A DNA stretch of 26,279 nucleotides from CAZLPY01 sp964561525. GTDB lineage: Bacteria; Patescibacteriota; UBA1384; CAJBMM01. Below are positions 14,916 to 20,909 of the stretch, piece by piece. Position 1 is the first letter of the stretch. Each line of letters opens with the position of its first letter. The stretch lies in assembly GCA_964561525.1 (NCBI GenBank), contig CAZLPY010000009.1, forward strand, positions 1-26,279. Direction: 5' to 3'. Under the pieces are notes generated by a model that was given only the letters and a program-made list of their open reading frames with translations, did no database searches and had not been told where the DNA came from. A program made the position numbers and the translations under genes.

Positions 14916-15185
14916 TTACGCGTAAGCGGCAGGCTTGAATTCGCGAAATAGGCTTGTGAGGCCGCGAGCTAACATGTAGGTAGCCGGGGTGTCTTTGTGT
15001 GTGCACTCGACTATCAGGCCGCGGAGCTGTAGGTTCCGCATAGTTGGATTAATCACCATGTTGGTACCGATGAGCTCACGTATCCGCTCAACGCTAACCT
15101 CGCTTGCTTGATGAATCACGTGCAGTACTATGATCTGAAAAGTCGTCAGGTATTGCAGCCGGTCCAGCAGAGTTGATTCTGGCAT
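14916..15185 (-). CDS. putative winged-helix DNA-binding protein
   Basis: About 89 residues from ATG 15185, which has AAAGGA 9 bases upstream. The pattern fits a winged helix: helix 1 TTFQIIVLHVIHQA, helix 2 SVERIRELIG, recognition helix INPTMRNLQLRGLIVE, then a wing (CTHKDTPATYMLARG) and a last helix (LTSLFREF). This resembles small MarR/PadR/ArsR-like regulators, but I cannot name the family. A 22-bp palindrome (15212-15233) lies just upstream and would be a natural operator, making self-regulation of this gene and the two membrane-protein genes downstream plausible. Confidence 0.6.
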   Translation of the reverse strand: MPESTLLDRLQYLTTFQIIVLHVIHQASEVSVERIRELIGTNMVINPTMRNLQLRGLIVECTHKDTPATYMLARGLTSLFREFKPAAYA

Positions 15186-15211
15186 GAGCAAAGTTCCTTT
15201 GTAAAGTGACT

Positions 15212-15233
15212 GCATGTTTGTATATGAACATGC
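15212..15233. promoter_or_regulatory. palindromic operator candidate
   Basis: GCATGTT and AACATGC form perfect 7-bp arms around an 8-base AT-rich centre (TGTATATG), 26 bases upstream of the putative winged-helix gene. The size suits binding by a dimeric winged-helix repressor. Confidence 0.5.
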
Positions 15234-15282
15234 TAGAAGTTACTATACCACAATTTAATCAATTCTGCACCTTGGCAAAAGA

Positions 15283-15314
15283 AAAAGCCGGGCTGACGAA
15301 TCATCCGGGCTTTT
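15283..15314 (-). terminator. intrinsic terminator of the 15331-15531 gene
   Basis: On the minus strand AAAAGCC(C)GG pairs with CCGGCTTTT, with one bulged base, and is followed by T-rich TTTTTCTTTT. It lies 16 bases after the stop of the small zinc-ribbon-like gene. Confidence 0.7.
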
Positions 15315-15330
15315 ATTCGGGTCGTGGAGT

Positions 15331-15531
15331 CTATTCCAGGTCTTGGATTGATCGGGGAGTTTCATTGATCTCCTCCGTTTCCCAGTTATCGCAATCGAGG
15401 CGGCGACAGTGCAGCATGCGGCGCGAGGAGCTGTCTTCCATCTCCACGGTTGCGATGGTGGCGAATTTGCAGGATAGGCACAGCGCCGGCTCCATCAAGC
15501 GCACGATTTTCAGTCGAGTGTTATGTGTCAC
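15331..15531 (-). CDS. small zinc-ribbon-like protein
   Basis: A 66-residue protein starting with GTG, preceded by GGGGGA. Cys18-x2-Cys21 (CLSC) and Cys42-x4-Cys47 (CRRLDC, then DNW) suggest a four-Cys zinc site. The pattern of a CxxC, a strand-rich middle (FATIATVEMED) and CRxxDCxNW is like many small uncharacterised bacterial zinc-ribbon proteins. Role unknown. It is transcribed away from der and has its own terminator, so it is probably monocistronic. Coding is well supported by start, stop, motif and terminator. Confidence 0.7.
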   Translation of the reverse strand: MTHNTRLKIVRLMEPALCLSCKFATIATVEMEDSSSRRMLHCRRLDCDNWETEEINETPRSIQDLE

Positions 15532-15559
15532 CGTTCATGTCCCCCTGGTGTAAACGATC

Positions 15560-15588
15560 TGGACAACGTCGTCCATTCTTGCTATAAT
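15560..15588 (+). promoter_or_regulatory. der promoter
   Basis: TGGACA (5 of 6, 15560-15565), a 17-base spacer and a perfect TATAAT (15583-15588). The ATG is 39 bases downstream, with AGGA at 5 bases, so this is a normal leader. Confidence 0.85.
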
Positions 15589-15627
15589 TATACTCGAATA
15601 TATAGAATCTGTCAAGATAGGACTAGC

Positions 15628-17025
15628 ATGGCACTTGTGGCATTAATTGGTCGGCCAAACGTGGGGAAATCATCGCTGTTTAATCGCCTGATCGGCGAGC
15701 GACGCGCCATTGAGGCAGCCGAGCCTGGCACTACTCGCGATCGGCTTTACGGTGTGGTGCAATATCGTGGCAAAGAGGTTACACTTTTGGACGTTGCCGG
15801 CTTATTGGCTCACGAGAGCGGTGAGCTAGAGCAATCAATCAAACAGCAGATTGATTATGCGCTTAACGAATCTGACCTGCTGCTTTTTGTGGTAGATGTG
15901 CAGGTCGGTTTGACCAACGAGGATCTAGCGGTGGCTGAGCGCTTACGAAAAGCAGGTAAGCCGGTTGTGGTAGTGGCGAATAAAGCGGATAACCGTGCTG
16001 CAGACGACCAGATATATCAATTCCTACGCTTAGGATTCGGTGACCCAATGCCAACCTCAGCTATCCATAATAGCGGTTTAGCGGATCTGCAGGATGAACT
16101 GCTACAGCGCTTGCCGTTGCAGAAGCAGACTAAGGCACATGATTCACGTATTCGCATCGCGCTGCTTGGCCGCCCGAATGTGGGGAAATCAACGTTGCTC
16201 AATCAATACGCTGGCAGCGATCGCGCAATTGTTTCAAGCTCTGCTGGCACTACTCGCGACGCAGTGGATATTACGATCAATCATAAAGGACACGCCGTCA
16301 TTTTTACCGATACGGCTGGCATCCGCAGGGCTGGCAAAATTGAGGTCGGTATCGAAAAATTTGCGGTGCTTCGATCGATCGCCGCTATTGAGAGGACAGA
16401 TATTGCTGTTGTGTTGATTGATGCCGAAGAAGGTCCAACCGCTGGAGACGCTCGGATTGCTGGGTTAGCGGCAGAGGCTGGCAGAGGGGTGATATTGGCG
16501 GTGAATAAGTGGGACACGATAGAAAATCAAAAATCAAAAATCAAAAATCAAAAAACTGGCGGTGAAGAGTCTGCCGACTTATCAAAATTCTACGCTCGAC
16601 GTTCAAAACTGACAGATACTGATCCGGATCAGCTTGCTCAACGGCATTTCCTAGCTAAATTGCAGCGTCAGTTTGCTTACATGCCCTGGGCTCCGGTGGT
16701 GTTTATTTCGGCGCTTGAGGGATTGCATACGCGGCAACTGCTTGATCAAGCGCACAAAGTTTTTTTGACGCGCCAAATTCGGCTGGGTCCGGAAGTGCTT
16801 GATTCAGTCAAAAAAGCGGCTGAAAGTACCCATACACGCTTGCCGCTCATTTACTCAATTGCGGAGAGCGATACTAGTCCACCCACATTTGTACTTCAGG
16901 TGAACCGGCCGGAGACCTGGCATTTTTCACATCTGCGCTTTATTGAAAATCTAATTCGCCAAGCCGAGCCGTTTAACGGGACGCCAGTTGAGATCAAGCT
17001 AGAAAAATATCATAAATCTTCGTGA
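15628..17025 (+). CDS. der: ribosome biogenesis GTPase Der (EngA)
   Basis: Double-GTPase needed for maturation of the 50S subunit. 466 residues from ATG 15628, preceded by AGGA. GTPase domain 1: GRPNVGKS (8-15), DVAG (55-58), NKAD (118-121). GTPase domain 2: GRPNVGKS (171-178), DTAG (near 228), NKWD (283-286). A KH-like C-terminal domain ends with FNGTPVEIKLEKY. After NKWD the protein carries a low-complexity segment (ENQKSKIKNQK, about 289-299) encoded by AAAAATC heptamers, then a charged loop. Both are longer than in typical Der and do not destroy a motif. Identification is certain. Confidence 0.98.
   Translation: MALVALIGRPNVGKSSLFNRLIGERRAIEAAEPGTTRDRLYGVVQYRGKEVTLLDVAGLLAHESGELEQSIKQQIDYALNESDLLLFVVDVQVGLTNEDLAVAERLRKAGKPVVVVANKADNRAADDQIYQFLRLGFGDPMPTSAIHNSGLADLQDELLQRLPLQKQTKAHDSRIRIALLGRPNVGKSTLLNQYAGSDRAIVSSSAGTTRDAVDITINHKGHAVIFTDTAGIRRAGKIEVGIEKFAVLRSIAAIERTDIAVVLIDAEEGPTAGDARIAGLAAEAGRGVILAVNKWDTIENQKSKIKNQKTGGEESADLSKFYARRSKLTDTDPDQLAQRHFLAKLQRQFAYMPWAPVVFISALEGLHTRQLLDQAHKVFLTRQIRLGPEVLDSVKKAAESTHTRLPLIYSIAESDTSPPTFVLQVNRPETWHFSHLRFIENLIRQAEPFNGTPVEIKLEKYHKSS
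16522..16556. repeat. (AAAAATC)n heptamer array inside der
   Basis: Five consecutive 7-base units (GAAAATC, three AAAAATC, AAAAAAC) begin 8 bases after the NKWD codons of the second GTPase domain. The frame is kept. Only one arm is present; no complementary arm was seen nearby. Confidence 0.85.
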
Positions 17026-17072
17026 TCATGTCAGCGAAGTGTTAGTCTAGACCTGTCGATTCCCGCGCAGTA

Positions 17073-17726
17073 TCAGTACGTAGCGTGATGCACCAGGCCA
17101 AAATTCTCGAACGGATACACCGTCACCCACACTTTGCCAACGATGTTTGCTTGCGGTACCAGCCCCCAGCTACGTGAATCATCTGAATGCTCGCGATTAT
17201 CACCCAGTACAAAAAAGCTGCTTGGCTCCACAATCCAGGTATGTTCCGAGTTTTCACCGGCAACTCGTGTTTGAACACCTGAAGCCAGATAAGGCTCATC
17301 TAAGCTGATGCCATTTGGCTGCGCATTGTTGTAAACCGTTACTTTTCCACCCGAGACCACCACGCGATCGCCCGGTAGACCAATCACACGCTTGACGTAG
17401 TTGAGCGCTGGATTGAGTGGATACTTGAATACAATAATGTCGCCGCGCTGCGGAGCATGGAAAGCAAAATTCACTTTTTCCACCATTAGGTACTCATGAT
17501 TATGAAAGGTGGGCTCCATCGAGCTGCCGTCTACCACAAACGGCTGGATTAAAAAAGTGCGTATAATTAACGCAAACAACAAGACGATGATCACCGTCTT
17601 CACAATTTCGTATAAATAGCGAAACAGGCTGGTTAGTGGGTGCTCCGAGACGTGATGAACGACACTTTGAGGTGCCGTATCAGCTTCATGCTCGCTAGCA
17701 GTCACAGATTGATGTTCGGATTCCAT
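17073..17726 (-). CDS. lepB: signal peptidase I
   Basis: Membrane protease that removes signal peptides from exported proteins. 217 residues: a 35-residue acidic cytoplasmic start, one membrane segment (VKTVIIVLLFALIIRTFLI), then the catalytic domain. Box B is GSSMEPT with the nucleophile Ser69. Box D is YVKRVIGLPGD with the general base Lys112. Box E is GDNREHSDDSRSWG (175-188). GGAG lies 4-5 bases before the ATG. It converges with der, with no clear terminator in the 47-base gap. Together with Lgt and the signal-peptide proteins nearby, it fits the envelope theme of this part of the window. Confidence 0.97.
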   Translation of the reverse strand: MESEHQSVTASEHEADTAPQSVVHHVSEHPLTSLFRYLYEIVKTVIIVLLFALIIRTFLIQPFVVDGSSMEPTFHNHEYLMVEKVNFAFHAPQRGDIIVFKYPLNPALNYVKRVIGLPGDRVVVSGGKVTVYNNAQPNGISLDEPYLASGVQTRVAGENSEHTWIVEPSSFFVLGDNREHSDDSRSWGLVPQANIVGKVWVTVYPFENFGLVHHATY

Positions 17727-17796
17727 TACTCTCCAGATTAGCCTTTTTTTGGTTTTTGAGCAAGTTTCAAAAAGGCACTATAGCGACGGCCAGCAG

Positions 17797-17991
17797 TTAC
17801 TGTATTAGAGTGCGACTATCCCGAACGATTGTTTCTAAATCAAGGGATTGAATTTCATCGATGTCAAGCTTGCGATGCTCCAAGGGATAGCCGAGATACT
17901 TAGCCAGATAATCGGCTTTATACCGGTTGCGGGTAATATACGTAATATCATTCACTAACACATTCTCCAATTTGGTGGCCTTCACGCACAT
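17797..17991 (-). pseudogene. remnant of RdgB/HAM1-type non-canonical NTP pyrophosphatase
   Basis: Only the N-terminal part of an ITPase/HAM1-like protein can be read: DITYITRNRYKADYLAKYLG, with the T-x-N-x-x-K substrate-binding signature, then KLDIDEIQSLDLETIV. The family is normally near 190 residues; here the frame stops after about 45 family residues, ending in unrelated DSRTLIQ. No continuation is found in the other frames before lepB. The frame also extends upstream (to 18069) without family similarity. A truncated, decayed copy is the simplest reading; a functional short protein cannot be excluded. The intact enzyme would cleave ITP/XTP and dITP to monophosphates. Confidence 0.5.
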
Positions 17992-18096
17992 TCCCTCGAA
18001 CTTTTTTTGAAATGGATCGATGGGCTGATGAAGATTAATAAGACATCCGAGATCAGAGAATGTCTGCACACATGAACTATAACAGAGCCCAAAGCC

Positions 18097-18125
18097 TTGA
18101 TATTTTCCGCATAATATGATCTAAT
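18097..18125 (+). promoter_or_regulatory. promoter of the secreted Asp-box protein gene
   Basis: TTGATA (5 of 6), a 17-base spacer and TCTAAT (5 of 6). The gene starts 62 bases downstream with a strong Shine-Dalgarno. A small hairpin (ATTGC/GCAAT, 18124-18137) lies at the presumed start of transcription. Confidence 0.7.
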
Positions 18126-18187
18126 TGCTAAAGCAATCTTTAGGTATTGCAATCGGGCAGTACCTTAACATGCATGAGGAGGACGCT

Positions 18188-19342
18188 ATGCGTCTGTTTA
18201 GTGTTTGGACTTTGACAAGTGCTGTCTTCGGTCTCGCCACTTTCATCACTGCCCAGGAAAGAACGGTGCAAGTAACTGGTGTTCGCACACACGCTGGCAA
18301 CACTCTTTTGCTCTTTCCTCACAAGCAAAAACAGCCAACCTTTGGTAAACCTGTAAAGCAGCGATGGTTCCTCCCGAACGTTGCCAACGCCGGCTTTCCA
18401 AGAATGTGGCCCATTTCTTCCAACTCTTTCTTTGTCGCCTTGAATCCCCCGCGGGAAAGTACAGTCTACCACTGTACTAAGGTAGGAAAGTCGAACCATT
18501 GGCAGATAGTCGTAACAGATCTCCCTGGGAATACCCGAGATATTCTCCATTTGACCGATGGCTACGCGGCTGTAACCAGAGACGAGGTATTCTTGGGCCA
18601 ACATGAGAGCCCGCTCTTTGAGGCTCTAACGATGTTCCCCTTGAAGGATTTCCAGCGCATCTTCAAGGTTCCGGGAGGTTCTCTGCTCGTAGGCCGCTGG
18701 GGCATCCGTTATATCTCTTCAAGGACAGAGCGGATATGCGTGCACTACCAGCTTGATTCGCTGGAGAATGTCTCCTCCAACGCTTCGGGAGGACTCCTAC
18801 TTCTAACCGGCAGTCGCATTGTCACGAGCGAACTTGGCGCCTCAATTGAGATAGAGGAAAAGAGTCAAGAGAAGGGCTCGACATCTCGGACCTTTGTCGG
18901 CACCAATCTAAGTCGCCGAGTGCTCATCACGCTCCGCCGGCTGGCTAACGGCGGCTATGCGAAAGAAGAGTCGGTGAGCGAAGCAAGTGGGCAGCCCGGG
19001 CCCACTTACGTTCAGAGCAGGGTACAGTGGTATCGCTGGACGAGTCGAAAACTAGAGCGCTCCAGAGATCACGGCAAGACCTGGCTTTCGATGATCGACG
19101 CTGACCGAGACGGTGGCGGTTCACTGATCGGGTTATCGATGACACCCTTCGGCCCCTTGATCTGGGACCGCGACGGCTATTTCTCACTTCACCGCGAAGT
19201 GCAGGGTACCTGGGATAGCTTCCGACTGATGCTTGACGAAGACTCGGAAGACCAACCTCTCACTGCCAGCTATCACAACCGAGTCGTTTGGGCAGTAGCA
19301 CGCTCGGGCGCTTTCTACGAGGTACCAATCCTTATGAAGTAA
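18188..19342 (+). CDS. secreted protein with an Asp-box (beta-propeller-like)
   Basis: 384 residues from ATG 18188, chosen because GAGGAGG lies 5 bases upstream and because the product then begins with a signal peptide (basic start, hydrophobic core, likely cleavage after FITAQ). The mature part is beta-rich with repeated Trp/Gly/Ser strands. It includes SRDHGKTW, a perfect Asp-box (S-x-D-x-G-x-T-W) as found in sialidases and BNR beta-propellers. Only one clear Asp-box is visible, and sialidase catalytic residues cannot be assigned, so I do not claim enzymatic activity. Its GC-richer codon use and strong Shine-Dalgarno differ from neighbouring core genes, which could mean acquisition by transfer. 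Confidence 0.75.
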   Translation: MRLFSVWTLTSAVFGLATFITAQERTVQVTGVRTHAGNTLLLFPHKQKQPTFGKPVKQRWFLPNVANAGFPRMWPISSNSFFVALNPPRESTVYHCTKVGKSNHWQIVVTDLPGNTRDILHLTDGYAAVTRDEVFLGQHESPLFEALTMFPLKDFQRIFKVPGGSLLVGRWGIRYISSRTERICVHYQLDSLENVSSNASGGLLLLTGSRIVTSELGASIEIEEKSQEKGSTSRTFVGTNLSRRVLITLRRLANGGYAKEESVSEASGQPGPTYVQSRVQWYRWTSRKLERSRDHGKTWLSMIDADRDGGGSLIGLSMTPFGPLIWDRDGYFSLHREVQGTWDSFRLMLDEDSEDQPLTASYHNRVVWAVARSGAFYEVPILMK

Positions 19343-19411
19343 TTCCCGTTGGGTTTCTCGGAGCGATATGATGTTATTGTATCGCTCCTAGGACCGAAAA
19401 GGGAATTTTAG
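19341..19411 (+). terminator. nested hairpin after the Asp-box gene
   Basis: A 9-bp stem (GGAGCGATA 19360-19368 / TATCGCTCC 19380-19388) is enclosed by an outer 7-bp pair (AATTCCC 19341-19347 / GGGAATT 19401-19407). The outer arm overlaps the stop codon. A TTTTA follows. Probably a transcript-end structure. Confidence 0.5.
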
Positions 19412-19445
19412 CATAGTGGACTCGAACTTTTGTCCACTTGAAAAC

Positions 19446-19471
19446 AAAAAACAGCTGTACAGCTGTTTTTT
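19446..19471. terminator. bidirectional terminator (26-bp perfect palindrome)
   Basis: AAAAAA-CAGCTG-TA-CAGCTG-TTTTTT is a perfect palindrome with A and T tracts on both sides. It separates the plus-strand Asp-box gene from the minus-strand tRNA-Val gene and can end transcription from either side. A further 7-bp hairpin (AGTGGAC/GTCCACT, 19415-19438) lies just before it. Confidence 0.85.
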
Positions 19472-19527
19472 TGTTGCAATAAAACTCGTGATTAATTAGT
19501 TCAATCAGATACGGATAACTCCCTGTA

Positions 19528-19604
19528 TGGTGGGCAATACTGGACTCGGACCAGTGACCTCTGCAATGTGAATGCAGCGCTCTAACCAGCTGAGCTAATT
19601 GCCC
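19528..19604 (-). tRNA. tRNA-Val (anticodon CAC)
   Basis: The minus strand folds into a full 77-base cloverleaf: acceptor GGGCAAT/ATTGCCC, D stem GCTC/GAGC, anticodon stem CTGCA/TGCAG with loop TTCACAT (anticodon CAC, reads GUG), variable AGGTC, and T stem ACTGG/CCAGT with loop TCCGAGT. Discriminator A and an encoded CCA end it. The T loop has C instead of the second T of TTC. Downstream lies the palindromic terminator at 19446-19471. Confidence 0.95.
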
Positions 19605-19729
19605 GAATGAGTCACGATAGTGACGAAATGAGGGCTACCGGTAGGCTAAACAAATACGAATGAAGGGAGTAATTGTTATTAAGCTGCGAACTCGCGTGAG
19701 CAGATTTTAGCCGTTAAGCCGGATTGCCC

Positions 19730-19898
19730 AAAAAAGCGTGGTGACTCCGACGCTCGCACGCTCGAGGCATCCTTTTCAGCGCAAGCAGTCCAATCTCTGT
19801 CTAAGAGTTGGACAATGAGCATGAAAGGTGCCAGAGCTAGCCGAGCGAGGATCACTAGCATCTATGTAGCGACTTCAAAGCACAGCTTTAGCGATTAG
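19730..19898 (-). ncRNA. candidate rod-shaped non-coding RNA with intrinsic terminator
   Basis: The minus strand between the 19950 gene and tRNA-Val folds into one long irregular rod. The apex (19788-19813) is a 10-bp stem with one bulge and a 5-base loop. Below it come GGCA-CCTTT-CA pairing with TG-AAAGG-TGCC (19822-19832 with 19766-19778), CTCG with CGAG (19834-19837 with 19760-19763), GCTCGC with GCGAGC (19842-19847 with 19751-19756), and a basal helix (19849-19855 with 19741-19748). A T6 tract (19730-19735) follows immediately. An extended -10 (TGATATGAT, 19905-19913) lies upstream, giving a transcript of about 165-170 bases. The shape recalls 6S RNA, but no conserved sequence proves it. 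A 60-codon frame across it (19679-19861) runs through the terminator and is not favoured. Confidence 0.5.
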
Positions 19899-19949
19899 TA
19901 TTCTATCATATCAGGGCGCAACGATGTAGTGCTTGATCTGTGTCAAGAT

Positions 19950-20753
19950 TTATTTAGAGAACCAATCGCCCCAGTAGCCTTTGACTCCGTCGGTCAATTG
20001 GTTGTAAAACTGAGTGATCACAAATTGCAACGCTTGTAGGAATGTTAATTTTCGGGCCGGGATCCCGTCTTGACCGGTGATATTTTGATCTTCACTTGGG
20101 GCTGGTATTGGCACTTGAACCGATGGAGCGATCTCTTTTTTGTCGGTTTGATCTTTGCTGACAAAGGTCATCTTTAGTTGGCCGAAATCTTGGTTGTCAA
20201 CCATAATGTCAACGGTACGGTCACCGGGGTCTTTTGAGGCAATGCGAGTGAACCACTCGTTCCCGACTAAGTCGGGACCTTTGATAGTGGTGTCTCCGCC
20301 GGAGGCAATTATTTTTGGTTTGCGATCAGTAATAATGCTGCCGTCAGTGCTAATCACTCCCACTACCACGCGGTAGACTGAGCTGTCATCGGCTGGGATG
20401 TTTTGGCCATCTAAGCGAATGTATGATTTATTTTTGTCAACTGGTAGCAGAACAATGGCGTTTGAAGCCTTGCCTTTTATTTTAGTTTGCGATGTTCCTG
20501 ACCCGCTCTTATTTACCGCCTGAGTATTATTGCTGACTACCGACTCGACGGTGTTACTACCCTCGCTGGTGAAGGTAGCGGTCGCGGTGTTGTTAATTAT
20601 GGTACCATTGTTGTTGACGCCAACTGACGAATCAGCGCCGGCGTTTTTTTGCTCAGTGCGTCGGATAGCCCATATTCCGATAGCAATTGCTACGATAGCC
20701 ACTCCAGCCAAAGCAATCTTGCGATATGTGAGCATACGATGTCTTGTCCTCAT
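19950..20753 (-). CDS. membrane-anchored extracytoplasmic protein with Asn-rich stalk
   Basis: About 267 residues; ATG 20753 or ATG 20735 (MLTYRK) may be the start. A basic N-terminus and one membrane helix (KIALAGVAIVAIAIGIWAI) anchor it. A low-complexity Asn/Thr/Ser segment follows (about 43-95). Next is a beta-rich domain (SYIRLDGQNIPADDSSVYRV, then STDGSIITDRKP and SGGDTTIKG) that looks like an immunoglobulin-like or invasin-type fold. The C-terminus has a Pro-rich spacer and an aromatic helix (LQALQFVITQFYNQLTDGVKGYWGDWF). Family not recognised. It is divergent from the Asn-rich beta-helix protein at 20910; both have Asn/Thr stalks, so they may belong to one surface structure. Confidence 0.75.
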   Translation of the reverse strand: MRTRHRMLTYRKIALAGVAIVAIAIGIWAIRRTEQKNAGADSSVGVNNNGTIINNTATATFTSEGSNTVESVVSNNTQAVNKSGSGTSQTKIKGKASNAIVLLPVDKNKSYIRLDGQNIPADDSSVYRVVVGVISTDGSIITDRKPKIIASGGDTTIKGPDLVGNEWFTRIASKDPGDRTVDIMVDNQDFGQLKMTFVSKDQTDKKEIAPSVQVPIPAPSEDQNITGQDGIPARKLTFLQALQFVITQFYNQLTDGVKGYWGDWFSK

Positions 20754-20805
20754 AATTTTATGGTATACAAAAAAGAACTAAAGCGCTAATATTCCGCAAC
20801 TGAGC

Positions 20806-20823
20806 AGTGTTCTTAAGGACACT
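20806..20823. promoter_or_regulatory. palindrome in the divergent surface-gene promoter region
   Basis: AGTGTTCTTAAGGACACT is an 18-bp palindrome with a single mismatched pair, in the 156-base region between two divergent surface-protein genes. The rest of this region holds a TATAAT at 20901-20906, only 3 bases before the ATG at 20910. A shared operator is possible. Confidence 0.35.
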
Positions 20824-20909
20824 AATGTTATTCTACCGGTTCTTTGTTGGTAAGTAAAAGGATAGTGAGCTGTTGCATCACACTGCAGTACATCGTACAG
20901 TATAATAAG

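Noticed and set aside
15523..15627. Upstream extension of the Der frame.
   Set aside because: It covers the TGGACA-17-TATAAT promoter, and its residues do not belong to Der; ATG 15628 with AGGA is the start.
19605..19729. A tmRNA-like tag end: on the minus strand a frame ends in Glu-Phe-Ala-Ala followed by TAATAA, with GCAGCTTAATAAC as in tmRNA genes.
   Set aside because: No tmRNA 5' signature (TTCGAC region) upstream and no separate T-arm with CCA fit, also not in a permuted order; a complete tRNA-Val follows directly and a T6 terminator lies before the motif. Chance similarity is more likely, although a covariance search would settle it.
19679..19861. 60-codon open frame on the minus strand.
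   Set aside because: It runs across the rod-shaped structure and its T6 tract, has no Shine-Dalgarno and no recognisable family.
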